A stretch of DNA of 42,072 nucleotides from Methylacidiphilum caldifontis (GTDB lineage Bacteria; Verrucomicrobiota; Verrucomicrobiia; Methylacidiphilales; CAMAQI01). Where the stretch lies: NCBI GenBank assembly GCA_945877805.1, contig CAMCSM010000014.1, positions 1 to 42,072 on the forward strand, read 5' to 3'. Shown here in pieces: positions 1 through 8,763 of the stretch (positions within the stretch are counted from its first letter, which is position 1; every line of letters starts with the position of its first letter). The notes below the pieces were generated by a model, which saw nothing but the letters and a program-made list of their open reading frames with translations, did no database searches and was not told where the DNA came from. A program made the position numbers and the translations under genes.

Positions 1-329
1 TCCGCAACAGGATGGAGGGGATTGGATTGTGTTGTACATGGACGAAATTTGCGTTTTTGTTTGGCAAAAAGTCCAGCTTGGCGCATAAGACGATTAATTC
101 GATTTTTTCCGATTCGTAAACCTTGATCTCTTAGATCCCATTGAATACGAGGAGAGCCATAGGTTTTACGGCTTTGAACAAAAGAAGTTTTTATTTTCAC
201 AGTAAGATCCTTATCTTGATTTTTTCGCACACCAAAGGGCTTTTGCTTCTGGGCATAGCTGGTGCTTCGAGGTATGTTTAACGTGTTGCAAATCTCGGCG
301 CGTGAATATTCAGATGCCATTTGCTCCAT
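1..329 (-). CDS. IS3-family transposase OrfB, N-terminal part (partial)
   Basis: This is the second reading frame of the IS, in the -1 frame relative to orfA, with an ATG overlapping the orfA stop (TGATG). The visible 109 residues carry the HTH_21-type start of IS150/IS3 OrfB: YSRAEICNTLNIPRSTSYA, then SRKTYGSPRIQWDLRDQG and NRINRLMRQAGLFAK. The DDE integrase core would lie beyond position 1. In this family OrfB is normally made as an OrfAB fusion by -1 frameshifting, and a suitable slippery run is present in orfA. The product would join and cut the IS ends during transposition. Completeness and activity cannot be judged. Confidence 0.85.
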   Translation of the reverse strand, partial: MEQMASEYSRAEICNTLNIPRSTSYAQKQKPFGVRKNQDKDLTVKIKTSFVQSRKTYGSPRIQWDLRDQGLRIGKNRINRLMRQAGLFAKQKRKFRPCTTQSNPLHPVA

Positions 330-649
330 CAACCCATAAATGGGTTGGCGCCCTGTGATTCTGAGCAAATGGCAATGGCTTTTTTTAAAATTTCACAGGC
401 TCGATCCTTGGCTCGAAGTTGTTCTTTAAGAAGTTTTACTTCTCGCTCTAGCTCTGTACGAGATCCATTTTTAATCTCTGGAATGAGACTGGGAGGCTCA
501 TGGATCAAGGCTTTTTGCTTCCAGCTCCTTAGGGTCACTGGATGGACTCCTAAATCTTGTGCCACATCCTTTAACGTTTTGTCGCTACTGAGTAGTAATT
601 CTACGGCTTGTTTCTTAAATTCAACCGTGTGTTTAATTGCTGATTTCAT
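329..649 (-). CDS. IS3-family transposase OrfA (HTH_Tnp_1)
   Basis: A 106-residue protein of usual OrfA size. Residues 5-45 form the helix-turn-helix of the HTH_Tnp_1 family (FKKQAVELLLSSDKTLKDVA, then LGVHPVTLRSWK), which binds the IS ends. Residues 68-92 (REVKLLKEQLRAKDRACEIL) are the leucine-zipper-like coiled coil used for dimerisation. The start ATG follows AAGGAA. Near the 3' end the frame reads TTA AAA AAA GCC, giving a run of seven A (386-380 on this strand). This is an A-AAA-AAA slippery heptamer placed so that a -1 shift enters the orfB frame upstream of the orfB ATG. Confidence 0.85.
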   Translation of the reverse strand: MKSAIKHTVEFKKQAVELLLSSDKTLKDVAQDLGVHPVTLRSWKQKALIHEPPSLIPEIKNGSRTELEREVKLLKEQLRAKDRACEILKKAIAICSESQGANPFMG

Positions 650-686
650 AGTTTATTCCTTATTAAACCAAAAAAACGTGTCCACA

Positions 687-883
687 ATATTGAAGAAACC
701 TCAAAGTGGAAAGCGAAGAAAGGAGACTTAAATCAACTTCCGATAAAACAGAAGTGGAAAATTGCTTATGAAATACGAGAGGAAAGTTTTGTGAAAGTGG
801 ATTGGCTTGCTCAAGAGTTGGGAATCAAAAGCAAGAGAAGTCTTATCACAGGAATGAGTCTTATCCGAAAGGGAAGACTCTAA
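687..883 (+). pseudogene. 3' remnant of a REP-associated (Y1-like) transposase
   Basis: An open frame runs from the IS boundary to the TAA at 881-883 without its own start. The tail reads LPIKQKWKIAYEIREESFVK, VDWLAQELGIKSKRSLI and TGMSLIRKGRL. The pattern (KGD, then IA..IR.ES..KV.WLA..LGI) resembles the C-terminal helical tail of REP-associated tyrosine transposases common in this part of the bacterial tree. The family call is from pattern memory only, and the catalytic HUH/Tyr part is not in the window. The IS3 element appears to have interrupted it. A hairpin repeat directly at its 3' end fits the habit of these genes of sitting next to palindromic REP units. Confidence 0.45.
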
Positions 884-996
884 TTTACTTTTTACGTCAT
901 GACACGAACACTGCGAGAAGTCTTATCACAGGAATGAGTCTTATCCGAAAGGGAAGACTCTAATTTACTTTTTACGTCATGACACGAACACTGCGA
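835..996 (+). repeat. 80-bp tandem duplication with a GAAA-loop hairpin
   Basis: Positions 835-914 are repeated exactly at 915-994, and the next two bases (ga) also match. Each copy contains the end of the transposase-like frame, its stop and a hairpin: GAGTCTT, bulged A, TCC, loop GAAA, GGG, AAGACTC (856-880 and 936-960). Because the second copy repeats the stop codon, the duplication does not lengthen the upstream frame. The hairpin with a GNRA loop looks like a REP unit or single-strand transposon end. Perfect identity suggests a recent event, or an assembly artefact. Confidence 0.9.
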
Positions 997-1258
997 TTTT
1001 TTGATAGAAAGAAAAACTAAAAAGAATTATTCCTTTTATTATAGGAAAAATGCTGGCCCTGATATTTTGAACAAATGTTTACAGGACTTTATCTTTGGAG
1101 AGCCAAAATTAATATTCGATAATGAATCTCCCAAGCCAACCCACTAACTCCCCATCTCTCTGTGAACAAGGGTGAGGAGTATTGGTAGAATTAGATTTTC
1201 AATTCAATATATTTCCTGCTTTCTTGCTTTCCTAAGAGCGTTTTGTTTTAATTGTGTT
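997..1258. other. AT-rich intergenic stretch, no gene seen
   Basis: Together with the repeat, 884-1258 holds no supportable coding frame. It is AT-rich. At 1209-1240 it carries a short sequence (TTTCCTGCTTTCTTGCTTTC) that recurs with few changes at 17819-17850, upstream of the short-chain dehydrogenase. I see no convincing promoter or terminator. Confidence 0.5.
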
Positions 1259-2455
1259 ATGTCAGATCAAAATTCTTATCTTCAGACGATTTTGAAGATT
1301 CTTCCCGACGGCATTTATTTTAAAGATAAGGAAGGTCGGTTTGTTCTGGTGAACGAATGGATGGTTAAACGGTTTGGGCTTGAGAAGGTCGAGGATCTTC
1401 TTGGCAAAACCGATTTCGATTTATTTATTGGAGATCATGCCCGCGAGGCCTTTGAGGACGAACAGGAGATCTTACGTTCCCAAGTCCCCTTATTAGATAA
1501 AATCGAGCACGAAGTTTGGAGCGATGGGAAGGAGTCTTGGGTCTCCACTTCTAAAGTCCCTTGGCTTGATCAGGAGGGAGCGCTCATCGGAATTTTCGGA
1601 GTTTCAAGAGATGTTACGAAGCGCGTTCGCGCAGAGCAAAAGCTTCATCAAGCTCATGAAGAGTTAGTCGCTAAAAATAAGCAGCTCCAGGAGGATTTGA
1701 TTTTAGCTTCGGAGATTCAAAAAGCGTTGATGTTGAAAAATTTTCCGATTTTTTCTGGTCCTGGCTCCTCCTCTGAATCGCTTTTGACCTTTAATCAAAA
1801 GTTTCTCTTTTCAGGATTAGTCGGAGGAGATTTTTGTGATGTGATTAAATTTGATGAATCCCGTGGAGTGATTTTAATGGGAGATGTGATGGGGCATGGA
1901 GTCCAAGCGGCTTTGATTGTCTCGATGATTCGGGCGATTATTTCTCAACTCAACCATCAACCGATCTCTGCGGGAGCCGTTCTCGAGAAAATTAATCGTG
2001 GCCTGCTAGAGGCCTTTCATGGATTGGAGGGGGTGAGTTTAATTTCTGCAGGGGCCATTGGAGTGAATCTTGAAGAGAGGAAAATCCAATTTGCGAATGC
2101 CGGCCATTATGTTCCTTTTCGTATGAGAGCGAACGGCAAGGTGGAGTCTTTGGTTTCAAAAAATGAGGTTCGCGCACCGATTTTAGGGATCGATGAGCAT
2201 TCGGCTTATCCCATTGTGGAGCTCTCTTATGAAAAAGGGGATCGACTCCTCTTTTTTACCGATGGATTGCTCGAAGTTGAAAATCTCAATCAAGTGACTT
2301 ATGGAGAGGAGCGGCTTCGAAGTTGGTTTGAACAACATCACTCTCTCTCCAGTGCGGAGATGATTGAGGCACTCGAAGCCGATCTGTTGAAATATTCCGA
2401 GGGGATCGGTTTTCAGGATGATATCGGGTTGTTAATCACCGATATCAATTCATAA
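1259..2455 (+). CDS. PAS-PP2C (SpoIIE/RsbU-type) serine phosphatase
   Basis: A 398-residue soluble signalling protein. Residues ~8-125 form a PAS sensor domain (ILPDGIYFKDKEGRFVLVNE, ending IGIFGVSRDVTKR). A short coiled-coil linker follows (KLHQAHEELVAKNKQL). The rest is a SpoIIE-type PP2C phosphatase with its metal-binding motifs intact: GGDFCD, GDVMGHG, NAGHY, FTDGLLE and a terminal DDIG. Family members dephosphorylate anti-anti-sigma factors in partner-switching cascades. No anti-sigma or STAS gene is nearby, so the partner is unknown. I place the start at the ATG before SDQNSY. An in-frame extension to 1172 is encoded largely by a dispersed repeat and looks non-native. No clear Shine-Dalgarno sequence is visible. 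Confidence 0.85.
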   Translation: MSDQNSYLQTILKILPDGIYFKDKEGRFVLVNEWMVKRFGLEKVEDLLGKTDFDLFIGDHAREAFEDEQEILRSQVPLLDKIEHEVWSDGKESWVSTSKVPWLDQEGALIGIFGVSRDVTKRVRAEQKLHQAHEELVAKNKQLQEDLILASEIQKALMLKNFPIFSGPGSSSESLLTFNQKFLFSGLVGGDFCDVIKFDESRGVILMGDVMGHGVQAALIVSMIRAIISQLNHQPISAGAVLEKINRGLLEAFHGLEGVSLISAGAIGVNLEERKIQFANAGHYVPFRMRANGKVESLVSKNEVRAPILGIDEHSAYPIVELSYEKGDRLLFFTDGLLEVENLNQVTYGEERLRSWFEQHHSLSSAEMIEALEADLLKYSEGIGFQDDIGLLITDINS

Positions 2456-2524
2456 ACCGAACGAGCCGGAACCAATGTTCATTTGAGGGACTAATGCAAG
2501 AAATAGAATTAAAAGAGGGGCCCC

Positions 2525-2923
2525 ATGAGTGATCGAGGAGAAATAGAGTTCGAGTTACAAAAAAAAGTGGAGGAACTTGGAGTTTCTACCGTTCAGCGCC
2601 ATCTTTTTCTCTGCGCAGAGCCGAGCAAGCCGAAGTGTTGCAGTGCCGAAAAAAGTACTCTTTCGTGGGAGTTTCTGAAGGCACGACTGAAGGCGCTGAA
2701 TTTAACGGGGCCTCAGGCCTTGGTTTATCGCACGAAAGTCAATTGCCTCCAGATTTGTGTGAACGGTCCGATTGCCGTGGTCTATCCCGAGGGAACTTGG
2801 TATCACTCCTGTACCCCAGAGGTGTTAGAGCGGATTATTCAAGAGCATTTGATTCAGGGGAAGGTCGTTGAGGAGTTTTGTTTTGTTCAGAATCGGTTAA
2901 CCCAAGTTTTGCATGAGGAATAG
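2525..2923 (+). CDS. thioredoxin-like [2Fe-2S] ferredoxin family protein
   Basis: A 132-residue protein with the fold signature of thioredoxin-like 2Fe-2S ferredoxins. The cysteines are Cys30 (HLFLCAE), Cys38/39 (KPKCC), Cys74 and Cys78 ([11 protein letters not shown]), followed by [13 protein letters not shown] and [11 protein letters not shown]. Four of them should ligate a [2Fe-2S] cluster. Such proteins are cytosolic electron carriers or cluster-binding accessory proteins, and a precise partner cannot be read from the context. A GAGGGG sequence lies 4 bases before the ATG, a good ribosome binding site. It stands alone between the phosphatase and the kdsB operon. Confidence 0.8.
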   Translation: MSDRGEIEFELQKKVEELGVSTVQRHLFLCAEPSKPKCCSAEKSTLSWEFLKARLKALNLTGPQALVYRTKVNCLQICVNGPIAVVYPEGTWYHSCTPEVLERIIQEHLIQGKVVEEFCFVQNRLTQVLHEE

Positions 2924-2981
2924 ATCGGGAGCGATCCTGCTCGTTCGCATGTGCGTTCCTATAAAAAAGAGTTAAAGACAA

Positions 2982-3062
2982 TTTTTCACACGAAGTCGCA
3001 AAGCATCCCAAGGTTCTCCCCGTAGGAATTTAGAAAAGAATAAATCATCAAAAAAACTATTT
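2982..3062. repeat. dispersed hairpin-type repeat, copy 1 (inverted mate at 29926-30040)
   Basis: The segment TTTTTCACACGAAGTCGCAA, followed by a stretch containing CCCAAGGTTCTCCCCGTAGG (from 3007), matches two parts of the recQ-kamA spacer. The second part matches 29939-29971 in the same orientation. The first matches the reverse complement of the 30018-30037 region. There the two parts are arms of one large palindrome, whereas here only one arm remains. The copy sits between the ferredoxin gene and kdsB and supplies the unlikely in-frame extension upstream of kdsB. Confidence 0.75.
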
Positions 3063-3186
3063 TGTTTTATTGGCGTCTTTTGCTTTTACTTGGCGGTTCA
3101 CCTCTTTTTCCCTTAAGTTGAGGGAACTTGCTCAATGGACCTTAAGATTTGATTGTCCTCCTCCAGATCCTCGGTTAGATCGGGGG

Positions 3187-5567
<2,381 letters not shown>

Positions 5568-5579
5568 AAAAGAGGGGTT

Positions 5580-6152
5580 ATGGTTTATCCGATTGTTCGC
5601 TACGGAGATCCTGTGCTTCGTCAAAAAGGGAAAATTGTGACTACGGTTACGAAAGAGATTCGTAAATTAGTCGAAGATCTTTTAGAGACGATGAACCATG
5701 CTGATGGAGTTGGACTTGCGGCTCAGCAAGTGGGAAAAGCGCTGCAAATTGCGGTCGTTGATGTCACGCAGGTGACCAATCGTGAAAGTCGCATGTGGAT
5801 CAAGGATCAAGCGGTCGACCCGCTGGAGTATATGCCGCTCGTTCTTTTGAATCCGACACTTGAATTGACCAAGAAAAAAGTTTTTGGCAACGAAGGCTGT
5901 TTGAGTTTTCCGGGGCTTGGCTTTGATGTTCCCCGCTCCACACGGATTAAAGTGAAGACGCAAACTTTAGAGGGTAAAGTTTTTGAGTTTGAGGCGGGAG
6001 GACTTTTAGGGAGAGCGATCCAACATGAATACGATCATCTCCATGGAAAGCTTTTCATCGATCACCTCGACAGCGAGGGGAAACAGGAGATCAAAGCCGA
6101 TCTGAATCTTCTCCTGCAAGGCAAAGAGATTCCGCAGCGCGAATCGGAATAA
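5580..6152 (+). CDS. def: peptide deformylase
   Basis: Removes the formyl group from the N-terminal Met of new proteins. The three diagnostic motifs are present: GVGLAAQQVG, EGCLSFPG (metal Cys) and QHEYDHLHGKLF (HExxH, metal His pair and catalytic Glu). It is 190 residues, slightly longer than average, with an insertion around residues 70-85 (MWIKDQAVDPLEYMP). AGAGGGG-like sequence lies just upstream of the ATG. It is probably the last gene of kdsB-pyrG-def. Its stop is followed immediately by a dispersed repeat with a hairpin that recurs directly after the recQ stop. Confidence 0.95.
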   Translation: MVYPIVRYGDPVLRQKGKIVTTVTKEIRKLVEDLLETMNHADGVGLAAQQVGKALQIAVVDVTQVTNRESRMWIKDQAVDPLEYMPLVLLNPTLELTKKKVFGNEGCLSFPGLGFDVPRSTRIKVKTQTLEGKVFEFEAGGLLGRAIQHEYDHLHGKLFIDHLDSEGKQEIKADLNLLLQGKEIPQRESE

Positions 6153-6154
6153 AA

Positions 6155-6220
6155 AATCTCTTAGTGAAGTAAACTTCCTAAGATATATAAACATCTATCA
6201 CTCAAGAGACTATGAAAAAT
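6155..6220 (+). repeat. post-gene repeat, copy after def (mate after recQ at 30051-30121)
   Basis: About 65 bp starting 3 bases after the def stop match, with few changes, the sequence that follows recQ on the minus strand. Shared blocks include TTAGTGAAGTAAA, ATATATAAACATCTATC, CAAGAGA and TATGAAAAAT. In the def copy CTTAG-T-GAAGT-AA-ACTTC-CTAAG can fold into a hairpin with one bulge (6160-6182). In both cases the element has the same orientation relative to the upstream gene. It could act as an mRNA 3' end or processing site. There is no clear U-run terminator. Confidence 0.8.
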
Positions 6221-6231
6221 TCAATTTAATA

Positions 6232-6334
6232 AGGAGCCGACTCCAAAAGGGTTTGGAGGAGACGATCTGATCCCGCAGCAGCGGGAGAAGAGATTGCAGG
6301 ACGCAATCCGAATGAGACGGGAGTTGAATGAGTC
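6232..6334 (+). repeat. double-hairpin dispersed repeat (52 bp identical to 36625-36676)
   Basis: Positions 6232-6283 are identical to 36625-36676. The block folds as CTCCAAA-AGGG-TTTGGAG (6241-6258). In this copy a second stem follows, TCCCGC-AGCA-GCGGGA (6271-6286), which is broken in the second copy. Downstream to 6334 the sequence stays purine-rich. A degraded third trace (GATCCCGCA, then GCGTCAACTTAA) lies at 7821-7843 and matches the flank of the 36625 copy. Two stems in a row resemble a REP/BIME unit. Confidence 0.85.
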
Positions 6335-6483
6335 AATAAGGATTTGGAGTGGGCTCAAAGTGTCGGCGTCCACCTACGTTTTCTTTCAGAACTACGGCGG
6401 ATCTTCGACAGAAAAGCAGGAATGTTTTTTTCCTCTTTTCCTGAGTTCCCTATTGAAAGTTTTAATAATCCGCTTCACTCCTT
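6335..6483 (+). other. possible degraded coding fragment, unrecognised
   Basis: A frame without a credible start or ribosome binding site reads EWAQSVGVHLRFLSELRRI and on into the hairpin repeat at 6484. The amino-acid composition looks protein-like up to that point, so it may be a remnant of a gene cut by repeats. I do not recognise the family. Together with neighbouring repeats and the ATPase remnant it fills the 830-bp gap between def and the PHP phosphatase, in which no intact gene is seen. Confidence 0.3.
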
Positions 6484-6506
6484 TGCCATTCCCCATTCCA
6501 TGGGGA
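6484..6506. repeat. 23-bp hairpin repeat (inverted copy at 29771-29793)
   Basis: TCCCCAT-TCC-ATGGGGA (6490-6506), with six bases in front, recurs exactly as the reverse complement at 29771-29793 in the recQ-kamA spacer. Both copies lie inside larger hairpin clusters. Confidence 0.85.
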
Positions 6507-6522
6507 TAGTTGCTTTGCGTTT

Positions 6523-6671
6523 AACCCATTTCTTGCATTAGAACTGGAGGGGCAGTGGCCCACTGCCTTCCCCGTCCGATGAGGCACAGAGCCTGTGCCC
6601 CTCCATTTTTTATCACCATTTTGGTGATATCGTTTGCGAGGTATATCCATTCCCAATGCAAGAAATGGGTT
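6523..6671. repeat. 149-bp MITE-like element with terminal inverted repeats and three stems
   Basis: The ends are perfect 17-bp inverted repeats: AACCCATTTCTTGCATT (6523-6539) and AATGCAAGAAATGGGTT (6655-6671). Inside are three stems: GGCAGTG-GCC-CACTGCC (6551-6567), GGCACAG-AGC-CTGTGCC (6583-6599) and TATCACCA-TTT-TGGTGATA (6611-6629). About 100 bp of it (6571-6671) recurs inverted at 16179-16279, where it forms the end of the PRC-barrel gene. No coding capacity is seen. The layout resembles a miniature transposable element, but no flanking target duplication is obvious. Confidence 0.9.
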
Positions 6672-6711
6672 TAATAAATCGCTCAACGACGGGTCCTTGT
6701 CAAATCAACGG

Positions 6712-6932
6712 CAGTTCCAGTTTAAAATTGATTTTATTGTCGAGCATGGAAACCAACTGACGCCGATTGAAGTGAATGGACCGAGCATCCGAACCTCCGT
6801 GATGCCCGTCATTTACTTCTTTTTCTTGAAGAGAACGAAGAAAGATCAAAACAGGGCTACATCATCTGTCGTACTCCCCGACCTATGCGACTCCACGATA
6901 AGATCATAGCACTCCCTTGGTTTTATCTCTAG
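6712..6932 (+). pseudogene. C-terminal remnant of a DUF4143-type AAA ATPase
   Basis: The frame reads FKIDFIVEHGNQLTPIEV, loses one base near 6775, then continues in the next frame as WTEHPNLRDARHLLLFLEEN, KQGYIICRTPRPMRLHDKI and IALPW to a TAG at 6930-6932. This matches the C-terminal end typical of DUF4143 domains of large single-gene AAA ATPases (an 'IEVK' nuclease-like strand followed by R-A-x-H-L-x-x-F). The ATPase part is missing, cut off by the repeats to the left, and the frameshift makes the remnant non-functional. The family assignment is from motif memory. Confidence 0.6.
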
Positions 6933-6985
6933 TGAGAGTCCAATTCTTTTTTGTATTTTTGAGGTTCCTCTGTTAGCTTCTGCTC

Positions 6986-7798
6986 ATGGGATTAATTTGG
7001 GAAACACATTCGCACACGACACTGTGCAATCATGCACACGGAACCGTTGAAGAATATGCGGCCGCTGCATTAGAGCGAAATCTTGCGGGGATTCATATTA
7101 CCTGTCACACCCCCCTGCCGTCTGGATTTTCCCCGCAGGTGCGGATGAGAGAGGATCAATTTGAGTCCTACCTCGACATGATCGATCGGGTTCGCCGACA
7201 ATACGCAGGGCGGCTTCAAGTCGGAACAGGTCTTGAATGTGACTATCTTCCGGAGCTTGAGCCGTGGATTGCAAAAATTCGTGAGCGCCATCCGTGGAGT
7301 CACTTTCTGGGCTCGGTTCATCCTCAAACAGGAGAATACAAAGCGACTTACGCATTAGGAGTTCCGGTCGAAAATATAAAACGTTATTTTCTGTTGCTTG
7401 CAAAATCTGCGGAAAGCGGTTTTTTTGATACCCTGGGACATCCCGATCTCATTAAAAATGAATATCCGGAGTTATGGAACGTTGACTCATTTCTGAAAAC
7501 AATTTGTGAGGCTCTGGATCGGATCGCAGCAACGGGGGTGGCGATGGAGATGAATACTTCCGGTTGGAATAAAGCGGTTTCGGAGGTCAATCCCGGCTCG
7601 GTTATTCTACGAGAAATGGCAAATCGAAAAATTCCTGTGGTCCTTGGGGCTGATGCCCATCGTCCGACACGAGTCGGAGATCGATTTTTCGAGGGGTTAG
7701 AGATTTTAGAAGCAGCAGGGTATCAAGAGGTCGGAGTTCAATCGATCGGAAAAAGAGAGATGATCTCCATAGAGGAGGCGAAGAAAGGTTTCTATTAA
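6986..7798 (+). CDS. PHP-domain histidinol-phosphatase (HisK-type)
   Basis: A 270-residue PHP-family phosphoesterase with the metal-binding motifs in order: HSHT (residues 8-11), HITCHTP, GLECDY, FLGSVH, DTLGHPDL and the C-terminal GADAH. Length and the GSVH/GHPDL pattern fit histidinol-phosphate phosphatase of the HisK/HisJ type, which converts L-histidinol phosphate to histidinol in histidine synthesis. No other his genes are nearby, so the substrate is not supported by context and other phosphate esters are possible. It starts at the ATG after GCTTCTGCTC, without a strong Shine-Dalgarno sequence. It stands alone. Confidence 0.8.
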   Translation: MGLIWETHSHTTLCNHAHGTVEEYAAAALERNLAGIHITCHTPLPSGFSPQVRMREDQFESYLDMIDRVRRQYAGRLQVGTGLECDYLPELEPWIAKIRERHPWSHFLGSVHPQTGEYKATYALGVPVENIKRYFLLLAKSAESGFFDTLGHPDLIKNEYPELWNVDSFLKTICEALDRIAATGVAMEMNTSGWNKAVSEVNPGSVILREMANRKIPVVLGADAHRPTRVGDRFFEGLEILEAAGYQEVGVQSIGKREMISIEEAKKGFY

Positions 7799-7820
7799 TC
7801 TTATTTTATGTTTTAACCCA

Positions 7821-7845
7821 GATCCCGCATATGCGTCAACTTAAT
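7821..7845. repeat. relic of the 52-bp repeat flank
   Basis: GATCCCGCATATGCGTCAAC and the next few bases align with the region 36663-36690 (GATCCCGCA, eight bases missing here, then TA-GCGTCAACTTAA). It lies in the 170-bp spacer between the PHP phosphatase and the convergent PEP-CTERM gene, which otherwise shows nothing recognisable. Confidence 0.5.
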
Positions 7846-7968
7846 GAAAAACAAAGAAAATACAGGAAACTCTCTAATGAAGGCATGAAGGCATGAAATA
7901 ACACAACAAAGAGGATCGATTGTTGGACTGATCTCCGTGCAGGGACAAATGGCGTAGTGATACTGGGC

Positions 7969-8628
7969 TTATGAAGCGCGACGGAAAGTCAGTCTACCAA
8001 GAAAAATGAGAGCACATACGGAGAGTAAAAACATCACTCCTTTTGGCTCAGGAATTGCAAGATTATTGCCAAATCCATCGATAGTAAGTGCTCCTGGGGA
8101 AGTAATTATGACTCCAGAATTAGTATTCAATCCAGAAAGAGTCAATGATTGAGTTCCAGAATTCATCCCTAGGCTGCTGCCAGATATTGTTGTTATTGTT
8201 CCTGCGGAGAGGACGGTAGTTCCGGAATAGATGTTAGCACCACTTAATGACAATGTTCCTGCCCCTGAAGAACTAATATTCGAACTTCCGCTGCCTATTT
8301 GGATTGTCCCTCCTGTTATTTGGCCTCCTGCTTGACTCAACGATGTAGGTCCTGTCTGGAAAGAAATTGTTCCGGTATTGGTATTAATGAGAGAAGTTGA
8401 AGAAAGTAGGATCGAATGGGCGATGATGGAGATATTTTGAGTATCCGTGGTAATGGAGGTGTTGCCTTCGAGTCTAAAATCTAAATTTAAATCATTGAAA
8501 TAAAAAGCGCCATCCGATAAAAAATATTCGGAGACAGAATGGGTCGTTTCCGTCCCTGAAGAATCGGTGAGAAAGATTTGCCCATGGACGGAGGCAATCA
8601 ATAATGCGATGAGTCCAAGGATTTTCAT
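7969..8628 (-). CDS. PEP-CTERM protein with autotransporter-associated beta-strand repeat
   Basis: A 219-residue exported protein. Residues 1-16 (MKILGLIALLIASVHG) are a signal peptide, the middle is Ser/Thr/Gly-rich beta sequence with a repeat of the autotransporter-associated type (LSGANIYSGTTVLSAGTI), and the C-terminus is a sorting signal: PEP, a hydrophobic segment, then RLTFRRAS. PEP-CTERM tails are recognised and removed by exosortase, so the protein is expected in the outer envelope or extracellular matrix. No exosortase gene is in the window. The start is the second Met. The first, at 8664, would put 12 residues in front of the signal peptide. It lies downstream of the flagellar run on the same strand but is probably a separate unit. 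Confidence 0.8.
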   Translation of the reverse strand: MKILGLIALLIASVHGQIFLTDSSGTETTHSVSEYFLSDGAFYFNDLNLDFRLEGNTSITTDTQNISIIAHSILLSSTSLINTNTGTISFQTGPTSLSQAGGQITGGTIQIGSGSSNISSSGAGTLSLSGANIYSGTTVLSAGTITTISGSSLGMNSGTQSLTLSGLNTNSGVIITSPGALTIDGFGNNLAIPEPKGVMFLLSVCALIFLGRLTFRRAS

Positions 8629-8763
8629 TTGGATGAAAAATAATGCTGCTTTTTGAAAAATCAATTATAAAGAGCGAAGATTTTGTACGGCCGTCCAAAA
8701 CCGAAATAGATGAAGAGGAAACAGATTTTCCGATCAAAAAAGGGGAGGCCTGCGATTCTAGGA

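Larger units (their letters stand above)
1..686 (-). mobile_element. IS3-family insertion sequence, left part cut by window edge
   Basis: The element reads leftwards: orfA (649 to 329), then orfB running off the window at position 1. The likely terminal repeat upstream of orfA, read on the minus strand from 686, begins TGTGGACACGTTTTTTTGG. It starts with the TG dinucleotide usual for IS3-family ends, and this placement is an inference because the other end is outside the window. Just right of 686 the plus strand carries an open frame that looks like an interrupted transposase tail, which supports 686 as the boundary. No target duplication can be checked. Confidence 0.75.

Noticed and set aside
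835-994. Possible start of a CRISPR array
   Set aside because: Only two copies, 80 bp long, directly abutting without spacers, and including a stop codon of a frame.
1172-1258. N-terminal extension of the PAS phosphatase
   Set aside because: Encoded by a short dispersed repeat, hydrophobic but without a proper signal peptide; the ATG at 1259 is more natural.
3070-3186. N-terminal extension of KdsB
   Set aside because: The extra ~39 residues come from repeat-derived and AT-rich DNA and are not part of the family; the ATG at 3187 fits the known start of the fold.
6294-6541. Overlapping frames of 65-71 codons after the double-hairpin repeat
   Set aside because: They begin inside or end inside repeats, lack ribosome binding sites and have no recognisable domain.
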